Shown here: positions 6,192 through 14,022 of the stretch, piece after piece
Position numbering within the stretch: position 1 is the stretch's first letter
How the letters are laid out: every line of letters starts with the position of its first letter
Assembly: GCA_964398955.1 (NCBI GenBank)
Contig: CAYNOZ010000028.1
Coordinates: forward strand, 1-16,917
DNA: 16,917 bases
Direction: 5' to 3'
Source of the DNA: CAYNOZ01 sp964398955
GTDB lineage: Archaea > Methanobacteriota_B > Thermococci > Thermococcales > CAYNOZ01
Program-made: the position numbers and the translations under genes
The notes under the pieces: generated by a model
The model's database searches: none
What the model was told of the DNA's origin: nothing
What the model saw: only the letters and a program-made list of their open reading frames with translations

Positions 6192-7574
6192 ATGGATATT
6201 AATTCTGATATGAAGAATATGTTGGAGGAAGCGAAGAAGTTTTTAGAAGATCATAATGATTCTATTACCTTAGTTACTCATATAGATGCGGATGGTTTAA
6301 CTTCTGGTGGTATTGTTTCTCAGGTTCTTGAAAGGCTGGGTAAGGATTATAAAGTTAAAACTTCGAAGCTTTCTCCTGAGTTCTTTAAGAATTTAGAGCC
6401 TGATGATCTTACTATATTCACTGATCTTGGTAGTGGTCAGCTTGATCTTCTTGAGAATTTTGATAGGGATGATAAGGTGTTGGTTTTAGATCATCATCAG
6501 CCTAAGGATAATGATATACCTACTTTCCATATTAATCCTCATTTCTTCGGTTATGAGGGTTATAAAGATGTTAGTGGTGCTGGTGTGTCTTATTTGTTGG
6601 CTAGAGAGTTTGGTTTTAAGGATCTTTGTCAGTATGGTATTGTAGGGGCTGTTGGTGATCAACAGGCTTCTTGGGGAGAGTTATCTGGCTTGAATCGTAT
6701 TATGGTTGAAGATGGTTTGGAAAATGGTTATATAGATGTTGAGAAAGATTTGATGTTGTTTGGTCGTGATACAAGGCCTTTGTATAAGGCTTTGCAGTAT
6801 TTTACTGATCCTTGGGTTCCTGGTATTAGTAATAATGAGGAGGGTGCTATTGCTCTTCTTTCTAGGTTGAATATTCCTTTGAAGGATAATGGTTGGAGGA
6901 AGCCTGGGGATTTGACTGATGAAGAGAAGAAGAAATTGGGTACGGCTTTATCTTTTAGAGCTGTTAAGTATGCTCCTGAAGAATTTAAGCCTCATATTAC
7001 GAAGTTAATTGTTGGTGAATCTTATATTTTATTGAATCAGCAGGAGAAAACTCCTTTAAGGAATGCTAGAGAGTTTTCAACTAGTTTAAATGCTGCCGGT
7101 AAAAATGGAGCTCCTAAAATTGGTTTAGAAATTACTAAGGGTAATAAAAAGGTTTATCCTGAATTAATGTCTTTATTGCGTTCTCATAGGAAGAAAATAG
7201 CTAGGTCCTTGGATAAATTGGGGGATGATATTCAGGTGACACCTAATGATGTATTTCAGTACTTTGATGCGACTGGAAAAACTAGTAGGAATATTGTAGG
7301 AACTATTGCAGGTATGTTGCTCGGTACTGAGGATTCTGATCCTTATAAGCCTATGATAGGGTTTGTTTCGAATAATGGTGAGACTAAGATTTCTGCTCGT
7401 GGTTCTAAATTGTTACAGTTAAAAGGTGTGAATCTTGCTAATGCTATTGAGAAGGTAGCTGATGAATTAGATGGTGAAGGAGGAGGACATGCTCCTGCTT
7501 GTGGAGCTACTATCCCTTCAGAAAATCTTGATAAGTTCATGGAATTATATGAAGAAGAATTGAATGTAGCTTGA
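6192..7574 (+). CDS. DHH-family single-stranded-DNA exonuclease, archaeal RecJ/GAN-like
   Basis: The phosphoesterase motifs are in order: THIDADGLTSGG (D32, D34), IFTDLGSG (D78), VLDHHQP (DHH at 100-102) and a C-terminal DHHA1 domain ending EGGGHAPACGATIP (GGGH at 430-433). Archaeal members bind the GINS replication complex or act as 5' or 3' exonucleases on DNA or RNA; which applies here is not visible. The length is 460 aa from the ATG at 6192, preceded by GGGGGAGTGAG, a strong ribosome site. The open frame extends upstream to a TTG at 6171 that is unlikely to be used. Its stop TGA overlaps or abuts the ftsY start region. The gene is strongly G+T-rich on the sense strand (44 of 60 bases at 6601-6660). 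Confidence 0.87.
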   Translation: MDINSDMKNMLEEAKKFLEDHNDSITLVTHIDADGLTSGGIVSQVLERLGKDYKVKTSKLSPEFFKNLEPDDLTIFTDLGSGQLDLLENFDRDDKVLVLDHHQPKDNDIPTFHINPHFFGYEGYKDVSGAGVSYLLAREFGFKDLCQYGIVGAVGDQQASWGELSGLNRIMVEDGLENGYIDVEKDLMLFGRDTRPLYKALQYFTDPWVPGISNNEEGAIALLSRLNIPLKDNGWRKPGDLTDEEKKKLGTALSFRAVKYAPEEFKPHITKLIVGESYILLNQQEKTPLRNAREFSTSLNAAGKNGAPKIGLEITKGNKKVYPELMSLLRSHRKKIARSLDKLGDDIQVTPNDVFQYFDATGKTSRNIVGTIAGMLLGTEDSDPYKPMIGFVSNNGETKISARGSKLLQLKGVNLANAIEKVADELDGEGGGHAPACGATIPSENLDKFMELYEEELNVA

Positions 7575-7585
7575 TGAGGGAAAGT

Positions 7586-8476
7586 ATGTTTGATAAATTG
7601 AAGGATAAGGTTTCGGATCTGGTTGATACTGTTAGTCAGAGAGAACTGAATGAGGATGAATTGGAGGATGTTCTTGAGGATTTTGAATTGTCTTTACTTA
7701 GTAGTGGAGTAGCTATGGAGGTATCTAAAGAATTTGTAGATGATATAAAAGAAGATTTAAAGGGTCAGGAAGTTAGAAGAGGTACTAATGTTAAAAATGT
7801 TGTTCAAGAATCTGTTGAAAATACCGTTGAAGACATTCTAGCAGTTGAGGGTATTGATTTAGAAGAAAAAATTAAAGAAAAAAGACCATTATCCATAATG
7901 TTCGTAGGATTTAATGGTTCAGGAAAAACTACTACAATAGCCAAACTTGCTAACCAGCTAAAAGAAAAAGATTATAAACCTGTTATAGCTGCTTCAGATA
8001 CTTTTAGAGCCGGAGCAATTGAACAAGTGAAAACCCATGCCGACAAAATAGGAGTAAAACTAATAAAACATGAATATGGAGGAGACGCAGCTGCCGTTGC
8101 CTATGACGCAGTGAAACACGCGGAAGCTAATGACCTTGACACAGTCCTAATCGACACAGCAGGAAGAAGTGAAACCGATAAAAACCTAATGGACGAAATG
8201 CGTAAAATTAAAAGAGTTGCAGATCCTGATCTATCCATATTCGTAGGAAGTGCCTTAGCAGGGAACTCAGTAATAGAACAAGCCAAAAAATTTGACGAAG
8301 CTATTGGATTAAACGGAGTTATCCTATCAAAAGTAGATGCTGACTCAAAAGGTGGTGGAGCCCTATCAATAGCAAAATCCATACAGAAACCAATACTATA
8401 CGTTGGAACAGGACAAGAATACGATGACCTAGAAGAATTCTCACCAGAATGGATGGCAGATAAAATATTAAGCTAA
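7586..8476 (+). CDS. ftsY: Signal recognition particle receptor FtsY
   Basis: FtsY is the GTPase that docks SRP-bound ribosomes at the membrane for insertion of membrane proteins. The N domain is residues 1-98. The G domain shows GFNGSGKTT (108-116), DTFRAGA (138-144), DTAGR (190-194), SKVDADSKGGG (248-258) and the closing YVGTGQEYDDLEEF. At 296 aa it is the short archaeal form, with no long acidic A domain before MFDKLKDKVS. I chose the ATG at 7586 because FtsY proteins typically begin at this point and GAGGG lies 4-8 bases before it; an ATG at 7574 overlaps the exonuclease stop (TGATG) and would add MRES. Near bases 7860-7920 the sense strand switches abruptly from G+T-rich (35 of 60 bases) to A+C-rich (17 of 60 G+T). 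Confidence 0.95.
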   Translation: MFDKLKDKVSDLVDTVSQRELNEDELEDVLEDFELSLLSSGVAMEVSKEFVDDIKEDLKGQEVRRGTNVKNVVQESVENTVEDILAVEGIDLEEKIKEKRPLSIMFVGFNGSGKTTTIAKLANQLKEKDYKPVIAASDTFRAGAIEQVKTHADKIGVKLIKHEYGGDAAAVAYDAVKHAEANDLDTVLIDTAGRSETDKNLMDEMRKIKRVADPDLSIFVGSALAGNSVIEQAKKFDEAIGLNGVILSKVDADSKGGGALSIAKSIQKPILYVGTGQEYDDLEEFSPEWMADKILS

Positions 8477-8503
8477 AAAAAGAAAAAACAAAAATAATTA
8501 AAA
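8476..8503 (-). terminator. T-rich terminator of the aminotransferase gene
   Basis: The 27 bases between the two convergent genes are nearly all A on the plus strand, so the minus strand reads T-rich (runs of T broken by A, G or C), a typical archaeal U-tract terminator for the leftward gene. Confidence 0.5.
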
Positions 8504-9694
8504 TTACATATTATCTTTAATTGTCTTCGCTATTCTTTTCACACCTTCTTCAATCTGTTCATCCTCTACATAGGTGTAATTAAGTCTCATTGTATTCTTC
8601 TTCGGATTGTTAGCATAGAATGCATGTCCAGGTACATAAGCTACATTATTATCAACAGCTTCATCAAACATTTCCTCAGTATCAAATTCCTCTGGCAAAG
8701 TAACCCAAGAAAACATACCACCTTTAGGAACTGTCCATTCTATTCCACTTGGCATATACTCTTCCAAAGAATCTATCAAGACCTTCTGTTTTGGTTTGTA
8801 CAGATCTTTAATTTTTTCAATCTGCTCATCAATCTTCCCTGTTTTCATGTACTCATAAGCGATATACTGTGAAACTACATTAGTACAAAGATCCAAAGAC
8901 TGTTTAATTATCTCCATCTTCCTGATAAAGCCTTCATCACCAGCAACCCAACCTAATCTGAACCCAGGCGCGAAAATCTTTGAGAATGTTCCTAAGAAAA
9001 TCGTTCTTCCAGAATTATCGTAACTAATTATAGGATCAACATCATCGCCTTCGTATCTTAACTCATTATAGGGACCATCTTCCATTATTAAGAAGTCATG
9101 TTCTTCCGCTAGATTCACTAGTTTTTCTCTTCTTTCTTCATTCATTGTAACTCCAGTAGGATTCTGGAAGGTAGGGATCACGTACACAAACTTAGGGTCC
9201 ATACCATTTTCCAATTTTTTCTCTAAAGCATCAACATCCATACCATTTTCATCCAATGGAATATTAACGTAATTAGGTTTAAAGTTCTTAAACGCTGTTA
9301 AAGCTGCTAAATAGGTTGGTGCTCCTACAGCAACGTCTTCACCTTCATTTACAAAGGCACGACCTAACAAGAAAAGACCTTGTTGTGAACCAGCAGTTAT
9401 CATAATTTGTTCTGTTCCAAGATCAACATTATACTTATTCTTCATTCTTTCAGAAATCTGCTCTCTCAAACCTTCATATCCCATCGTAGTTCCATATTGA
9501 AGCATCTCAGTACCTTTCTCATCCAATGCCTTAGAAGTAAGTTCATCAATCATATCCACTGGGAAAGATTCAGGATTAGGCATACCTCCTGCCATCGAAA
9601 TAATATCTCCACTTTTAACAACAGAAAGTATTTCTCTAATTTCAGATGCTTCTAATTCATTAGCCGTATCGGAAAAATATTTTTCATACTCCAC
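8504..9694 (-). CDS. PLP-dependent class I aminotransferase, LysN/aromatic type
   Basis: A fold-type I aminotransferase, 396 aa. Landmarks: ISMAGGMPNPESFP (32-45), YGTTMGYEGLR (67-77), ITAGSQQGL (99-107), FQNPTG (176-181 with N178), EDGPYNELRY (205-214 with D206 and Y209), LGTFSKIFAPGFRLGW with the PLP lysine K239, and a late NTMRLNY with the carboxylate-binding arginine. This subgroup covers 2-aminoadipate, aromatic and branched-chain aminotransferases, and the substrate is not readable. The start is GTG at 9694, not the longer ATG frame from 9748: GGAGGT lies eight bases ahead of it, and EYEKYFSDTANELEASEIRE is the usual family start. Its upstream region contains an 11-bp inverted repeat flanking the likely promoter, suggesting repressor or activator control. 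Confidence 0.9.
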   Translation of the reverse strand: MEYEKYFSDTANELEASEIREILSVVKSGDIISMAGGMPNPESFPVDMIDELTSKALDEKGTEMLQYGTTMGYEGLREQISERMKNKYNVDLGTEQIMITAGSQQGLFLLGRAFVNEGEDVAVGAPTYLAALTAFKNFKPNYVNIPLDENGMDVDALEKKLENGMDPKFVYVIPTFQNPTGVTMNEERREKLVNLAEEHDFLIMEDGPYNELRYEGDDVDPIISYDNSGRTIFLGTFSKIFAPGFRLGWVAGDEGFIRKMEIIKQSLDLCTNVVSQYIAYEYMKTGKIDEQIEKIKDLYKPKQKVLIDSLEEYMPSGIEWTVPKGGMFSWVTLPEEFDTEEMFDEAVDNNVAYVPGHAFYANNPKKNTMRLNYTYVEDEQIEEGVKRIAKTIKDNM

Positions 9695-10048
9695 CTTATC
9701 ATACCTCCAAAAATAATGGCTAATACCGTGACAATCACACAAAACCAAGAAAAATTATTTCAAAGTGTTCTAAATGTGTCAATCCTTTTTCCGGAAGATT
9801 GTCACGGCACCACTATCTTTTCTGAATCAGGCCTAACAAACACCAAAACAATATTTATTGGTGTAATATTCGCCTAAATTCAGGGGATGATTTTTGACTT
9901 GTGTAGGCAGATTCCCAACAAACTGCCTTCTTTATTCATTATAATGTAGTTTTTACTATTTAAAGTTTTAGAGGAAAATAGTCGAATTTAGGTTTCTTTC
10001 CACCCACAAAAATAAAAAACTTTGGACCTTTTTAATAATGGGAAAAGT
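9695..10048. promoter_or_regulatory. Divergent intergenic region with several inverted repeats
   Basis: No gene is supportable here. It holds the aminotransferase ribosome site (GGAGGT, minus strand, about 9703-9708), an 11-bp perfect inverted repeat (9726-9736 with 9797-9807), CTGAAT/ATTCAG (9822-9827 with 9878-9883), ACACCAA/TTGGTGT (9840-9846 with 9858-9864) around AT-rich sequence, and AGGCAG/CTGCCT (9905-9910 with 9923-9928). A TATA-like TATTTAAAG at 9957-9965 may serve the rightward gene. The middle part is less AT-rich than other intergenic DNA here. Confidence 0.5.
9726..9807. repeat. 11-bp perfect inverted repeat, half-sites 60 bp apart
   Basis: CCGTGACAATC at 9726-9736 is exactly the reverse complement of GATTGTCACGG at 9797-9807. 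A further GTGTCAATC at 9776-9784 resembles GTGACAATC of the left arm with one change. The likely aminotransferase promoter, with the A+T-rich box near 9751-9761, sits between the arms; the left arm would be near the transcription start and the right arm upstream. This looks like a paired operator (inference). Confidence 0.55.
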
Positions 10049-11020
10049 ATGGCAAAAATAGAGGAGAAGGTCAAGAATATCGCTGAAAATATTGAAACTA
10101 TGGAAATTAGAGGAGCAGGTAAAATAGCGAGATCAGTTGCCAGAGGCCTGAAAATTCAGGCAGAAAATAGTAAAGCTAATAATGCAGAAGAATTTTATGA
10201 TGAAATGATAGAAACAACTAAGATACTTTATAATACTCGTCCTTCAGCAGTATCTCTTCCAAATGCATTAAGACATGTGATGAATGAGGTAAGAACCGTT
10301 CAAAAAAGACAAGCAAGTTTAGAAGAATTAAGAAACACCACTATTAATACAGCTGAAGAATTTATTAAGAATTCAAACGAAGCGGTTAAAGAAATAGGCA
10401 GGATTGGAGCTAATAGAATCCAGGAAAAAGAGGTTATAATGACACATTGTCATAGCTCTGCAGCAACTTCAGTTATAAGAAAAGCTCATAAAGAAGGTAA
10501 AATAGAGAAAGTCTACGTTAAAGAAACAAGACCACGTTATCAAGGAAGAATTACCGCACAAGAATTAGCCGAAACAGGAATGCAAGTTGAACTAATAGTT
10601 GATGGAGCCGCAAGACATTTCATGAAAAAAGTAGACAAAGTAATAATAGGAGCTGATTCAATAGCAGCAAATGGAGCAGTAATAAACAAAATAGGTACTG
10701 CAGATCTTGGATTAGTAGCAGACGAACAAGGATCACTATTAATGGTAGCAGCCGAAACATACAAATTCCATCCAGAAACAATATCAGGAGAAATGATCAA
10801 AATAGAAGAAAGAGACATAGAAGAGGTAGTACCTGAAGATATTAGAAAAGATTTTCCTGAAAACTTGAAAATACGGAACCCAGCCTTCGACGCACTACCA
10901 CCAGAATACATCAACGTCATAGTAACTGAAAACGGTATAATACCGCCACAATCAGCACCATTAATCCTTAGAGACGCATTCGGATGGAAAATAAAAAGAA
11001 AAGAACCCTGGGAAACATAA
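10049..11020 (+). CDS. Ribose-1,5-bisphosphate isomerase (eIF2B-like family)
   Basis: This enzyme converts ribose-1,5-bisphosphate to ribulose-1,5-bisphosphate, the step between AMP phosphorylase and form III RuBisCO in the archaeal AMP pathway. The family signatures are present: IRGAGKIAR (20-28), MTHCHSSAAT with catalytic-type Cys134, KETRPRYQGR (158-167), and VIIGADSIAANG with Asp203. Both positions match the catalytic pair described for the Thermococcus enzyme closely. It is distinct from eIF2B subunits and from methylthioribose-1-phosphate isomerase, its relatives, chiefly by this Cys/Asp context. I chose the ATG at 10049 (MAKIEEKVKN), with GGGAAAAGT just before it, over a TTG at 10022. 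The DUF434 gene follows after 20 bases. Neither AMP phosphorylase nor RuBisCO lies in this window. Confidence 0.88.
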   Translation: MAKIEEKVKNIAENIETMEIRGAGKIARSVARGLKIQAENSKANNAEEFYDEMIETTKILYNTRPSAVSLPNALRHVMNEVRTVQKRQASLEELRNTTINTAEEFIKNSNEAVKEIGRIGANRIQEKEVIMTHCHSSAATSVIRKAHKEGKIEKVYVKETRPRYQGRITAQELAETGMQVELIVDGAARHFMKKVDKVIIGADSIAANGAVINKIGTADLGLVADEQGSLLMVAAETYKFHPETISGEMIKIEERDIEEVVPEDIRKDFPENLKIRNPAFDALPPEYINVIVTENGIIPPQSAPLILRDAFGWKIKRKEPWET

Positions 11021-11040
11021 AAACCATTTAATTACTTATC

Positions 11041-11667
11041 ATGTTAAAAATAAAAGAAAATATTAAAAAAGCACAAGTAGAACTTCGGTTTCTACTTAAT
11101 CGAGGATATAGAAAAAAAGTGGCATTAGAATTCGTAGCAAACCATCATCAACTAACTAGATCACAAAGAAATATATTAGTAAGAACAGTATTCTCCAAAG
11201 AAGATATAAAAGCACATAAGAAAACAAAAACCAGCATAGAAGAAATAAAGAAAAGAAAATTAGGAATTGACGGCTATAATGTTTTAATAACAATAGAAAG
11301 CATAATAGATGATAAACACCTAAAATGCGACGACGGATTTATCAGAGACATAAAAGCCAGTTTCGGGAACTACGAAATTAATAACAAAACCAAGGAAGCT
11401 CTAAAACTTATAAAAAAACTCTTCAATAAACACGAACCAAACAATGCAACATTCCTATATGATAAACCAGTAAGTAAAAGCGGAGAACTAGCAGGACTAA
11501 CAAGACACATACTTAAAAACTTTAATACAGATGCTAAAACTGTTAAAAACGTAGATCTAAAATTAAGAGAATACGAAGTCGTAGCATCCAGTGACAGAGG
11601 AGTAATAGAACACTCAGAAAAAGTAATAGACCTACCAAAATCAATTTTAAATATGAAAAAATCCTAG
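11041..11667 (+). CDS. DUF434 (COG2454) protein with PIN-like motifs
   Basis: The N-terminal LRFLLNRGYRKKVALEFVANHHQLTRSQR and the IDGYNVLITIES motif (76-87) identify the archaeal DUF434 family. Conserved acidic and polar positions are visible: D77, D97-D98, D103, D141 with PVSKSGEL (143-150), D172 and the SSD triad at 183-185. The spread of aspartates around an I-D-G-Y-N motif resembles PIN/NYN nucleases, so a role in RNA processing is a reasonable guess but unproven. It has 208 residues and is very basic. It lies 20 bases after the ribose-1,5-bisphosphate isomerase gene on the same strand and is probably cotranscribed. There is no clear ribosome site before the ATG (ATTACTTATC). Confidence 0.82.
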   Translation: MLKIKENIKKAQVELRFLLNRGYRKKVALEFVANHHQLTRSQRNILVRTVFSKEDIKAHKKTKTSIEEIKKRKLGIDGYNVLITIESIIDDKHLKCDDGFIRDIKASFGNYEINNKTKEALKLIKKLFNKHEPNNATFLYDKPVSKSGELAGLTRHILKNFNTDAKTVKNVDLKLREYEVVASSDRGVIEHSEKVIDLPKSILNMKKS

Positions 11668-11682
11668 AACTTAAAAATTAAA

Positions 11683-11737
11683 AAGATATAACCAAAATTT
11701 TCCTCAATACTGAATGTATTAAAACTAATTCTTCAGT
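11683..11737 (+). promoter_or_regulatory. Candidate promoter and leader hairpin of the rtcA operon
   Basis: AAGATATAA at 11683-11691 is a TATA-like box predicting transcription start near 11713. ACTGAA (11709-11714) pairs with TTCAGT (11732-11737) across 17 bases, at the start of the likely leader. Both calls are weak. Confidence 0.3.
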
Positions 11738-11750
11738 TAGAGCTGGTATA

Positions 11751-12761
11751 ATGATAGAGATAAATGGTAGTTACGGAGAAGGCGGTGGTCAAATTCTAAG
11801 GACCTCCTTAGCTATGAGTACTATACTAGATAAACCATTTAGATTATTCAATATTAGAAAAAACCGATCCAAGCCTGGTTTATCATATCAGCATCTTAAA
11901 TCTATAGAAATTCTTCAAGAAATAACTGATGCAGAAGTTAAAGGAGCTGAACTTAGATCCAAAGAGATTATTTTCAAACCTCAAACTATAAATTACGGGG
12001 AATTTGAAGTTGATATTGGAACAGCAGGTAGTGTCACTCTACTTTTACAGACTATTATCCCAATTTTAACCAGAATTAAAGATGAAATTAAAGTTTCAGT
12101 TGTTGGAGGTACAGATGTAAAATGGTCTCCCTCTATTGACTATTTTAATTATGTTTTTCTTAATACTCTTAAAAAATTCGGTTTAAATGCTGAAGTAGAG
12201 GTAAAGAAAAGAGGTTATTATCCGAAAGGTGGGGGAAAAGTGGTTTTAATTGGTTCACCTAGTTCTCTTTCCCCTATAATGTTGGAAAAGTTGGAAGAAA
12301 TTGAGAAGGTTAAGGGGATTTCTCATTGTGGGAATTTACCTGAACATGTTGCTAGGAGACAAAAGAAATCGGCTGAAAAAAACCTAGATTTTCCTACCAG
12401 TATAAAGACTGAAGTAGTGAACTCTCTTAGTCCTGGTAGTGGGGTAACTTTGTGGTTAGAGGGTTCGAATAATAGTATTGGATCTATCTCTCTGGGGGAG
12501 AGAGGTAAACCAGCTGAAAGGGTAGGTTCTGAAAGTGTGTCTAGACTCTTATCACAGATTAAGTTGGGTGGTCCCGCAGTAGATAAATATTCTGGGGATC
12601 AATTAATTCCGTATGTATCTCTTTTCGGTGGAGAAATTGAGGTTTCCGAGATTACAAATCACTTTTTAACTAATATTGAGATTGTAAGAAGGTTTTTGGA
12701 TGTAGATTTCTCATTTTCAGGTGAGGAAGGGAAATCTGGTAAATTTCATGTTTTAAAGTGA
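11751..12761 (+). CDS. rtcA: RNA 3'-terminal phosphate cyclase
   Basis: RtcA converts an RNA 3'-phosphate to a 2',3'-cyclic phosphate using ATP through a covalent histidine-AMP intermediate. The N-terminal INGSYGEGGGQILRTSLA (4-21) and SKPGLSYQHL are signature sequences, TAGSVTLLLQ and KRGYYPKGGG are further family motifs, and the C-terminal NHFLTNIE supplies His304 at the position of the nucleotidylated histidine. The length of 336 aa is normal, so this appears active. It is not the Rcl1 type, which lacks that histidine. Its start context AGCTGGTATAATG closely resembles that of ribL. It is the first gene of a tight unit: the deaminase starts four bases after its stop. No RtcB ligase is nearby. 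Confidence 0.94.
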   Translation: MIEINGSYGEGGGQILRTSLAMSTILDKPFRLFNIRKNRSKPGLSYQHLKSIEILQEITDAEVKGAELRSKEIIFKPQTINYGEFEVDIGTAGSVTLLLQTIIPILTRIKDEIKVSVVGGTDVKWSPSIDYFNYVFLNTLKKFGLNAEVEVKKRGYYPKGGGKVVLIGSPSSLSPIMLEKLEEIEKVKGISHCGNLPEHVARRQKKSAEKNLDFPTSIKTEVVNSLSPGSGVTLWLEGSNNSIGSISLGERGKPAERVGSESVSRLLSQIKLGGPAVDKYSGDQLIPYVSLFGGEIEVSEITNHFLTNIEIVRRFLDVDFSFSGEEGKSGKFHVLK

Positions 12762-12765
12762 TAAT

Positions 12766-14022
12766 ATGTCAATACTTCTTAAGGATGGTAAGGTTCTTTA
12801 TGGGGATGAATTTAAGTTAGTTGGTTCTGATATACTTATTGAGGATAATAAAATTGTTGAAGTTTCTGAGGAGATTAATAAGACTGCTGATTCTGTTTTA
12901 AGTTGTGAAAATCGTGTTATAATACCTGGTCTTATTAACTCTCATACTCATGCTTCTATGTCACTTTTCAGAGGCTTTGGTGACGGTTTAAAGCTTGATG
13001 ATTGGCTTGAAAAGATTTATTCTTACGAAAAAGATCTGACGAGCGATCAGATAAGGTGGGGAGCTTATGTTGGTATGTTGGAAATGATAAGATCAGGGAT
13101 TACTACATTCACTGACATGTATTTCATGGAAGATGTTGTAGCGCAATCTGCTTCTAATATAGGTATGAGAGCTTTTTTATCACCTGGTATATCTGATAGA
13201 GCTGAAGAACCTCATAAGGAGATAGATAGAGCTAATGAGGTTTTAGAAAGCATTAAAGATTTAGAAGATGATAGGATTAACTTTATGTATGGTCCTCATA
13301 CCACTTATACTTGTTCTAAGGATTTTTTAACTAGAGTTAGAGATCTTTCAGAGAAGAATAATGTTAAGATCCATATTCATCTTGCTGAAACAAAGTCAGG
13401 TAGGGAGGAAACTTTAGATAGACATGATTTAGGGCCAGTGGAATTATTAGGTAAATTAGATATGTTGAATGAGAAATTAGTGGCTGCTCATGGTGTTTGG
13501 TTAAGTGATGAGGAAATTGATATTTTAGGGGAAAGTAATGCAAATTTAGTGTATAACCCTTCTTCCAATGCAAAACTAAGTTCTGGAACAGCACCTATTA
13601 ACAAAATTTTATCGGAAAATATTAATGTAGGACTTGGTACAGATGGCATGGCTAGTAATGACTCATTTGATATTTTTGAAGAAATGAAGATCGGGGCCTT
13701 ACTACAAAGAGTGAAAAACAGACAAATCAGTGCCAAATCAATGTTCAAAATGGCAACTCAAAACGGTGCTAAAGCTCTAGGTATAAATGCAGGAGTTATA
13801 GAAGAAGGAAAACTAGCAGATCTTGCCATAATAAATTTAAATTCTCCAAATTTAACCCCATTTAATGATCCTATTGTCAATCTAGTTTTCTCCGGCCATG
13901 GAAGTAATGTTGAATCAGTAATCATCGATGGAGAATTGATAATGTTAGATAATGAGATCCTTAATTTAGATGAATCTGAAATTATGAAAAAAGTTGATAA
14001 GATATCGGAGGAGATATTTTGA
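12766..14022 (+). CDS. Amidohydrolase, 5'-deoxyadenosine / methylthioadenosine / S-adenosylhomocysteine deaminase
   Basis: This is a metal-dependent deaminase of adenosine-type by-products of S-adenosylmethionine chemistry; methanogen orthologues (DadD/MtaD) deaminate 5'-deoxyadenosine, SAH and MTA. The metal and catalytic residues are all visible: GLINSHTHASMSLFRG (H60, H62), HIHLAET (H205, E208), AAHGVWL (H242) and LGTDGMASNDS (D293). It has 418 residues. GTGATAAT precedes the ATG. Its stop overlaps the next start by four bases (TTGA), so the genes are translationally coupled. Around base 13,690 the sense strand switches from G+T-rich (36 of 60 bases at 13,621-13,680) to A+C-rich (22 of 60 G+T in the next 60 bases). 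Preferred substrate is not readable. Confidence 0.9.
   Translation: MSILLKDGKVLYGDEFKLVGSDILIEDNKIVEVSEEINKTADSVLSCENRVIIPGLINSHTHASMSLFRGFGDGLKLDDWLEKIYSYEKDLTSDQIRWGAYVGMLEMIRSGITTFTDMYFMEDVVAQSASNIGMRAFLSPGISDRAEEPHKEIDRANEVLESIKDLEDDRINFMYGPHTTYTCSKDFLTRVRDLSEKNNVKIHIHLAETKSGREETLDRHDLGPVELLGKLDMLNEKLVAAHGVWLSDEEIDILGESNANLVYNPSSNAKLSSGTAPINKILSENINVGLGTDGMASNDSFDIFEEMKIGALLQRVKNRQISAKSMFKMATQNGAKALGINAGVIEEGKLADLAIINLNSPNLTPFNDPIVNLVFSGHGSNVESVIIDGELIMLDNEILNLDESEIMKKVDKISEEIF

Noticed and set aside
8504..9748. Longer aminotransferase frame from the codon at 9748
   Set aside because: The added 18 residues (MVLCDCHGISHYFWRYDK) are unlike the family and would include the inverted-repeat arm and the GGAGGT ribosome site of the GTG start at 9694.
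9726..9807. 82-bp unit with 11-bp terminal inverted repeats as a miniature transposon (MITE)
   Set aside because: There is no flanking target duplication (TAATA versus CACCA), no second copy in the window, and its position over a promoter suits an operator better.
9887..9949. 20-codon ATG frame (starts MIFDLC) in the divergent intergenic region
   Set aside because: Too short, no good ribosome-site spacing, and it covers the AGGCAG/CTGCCT stem.
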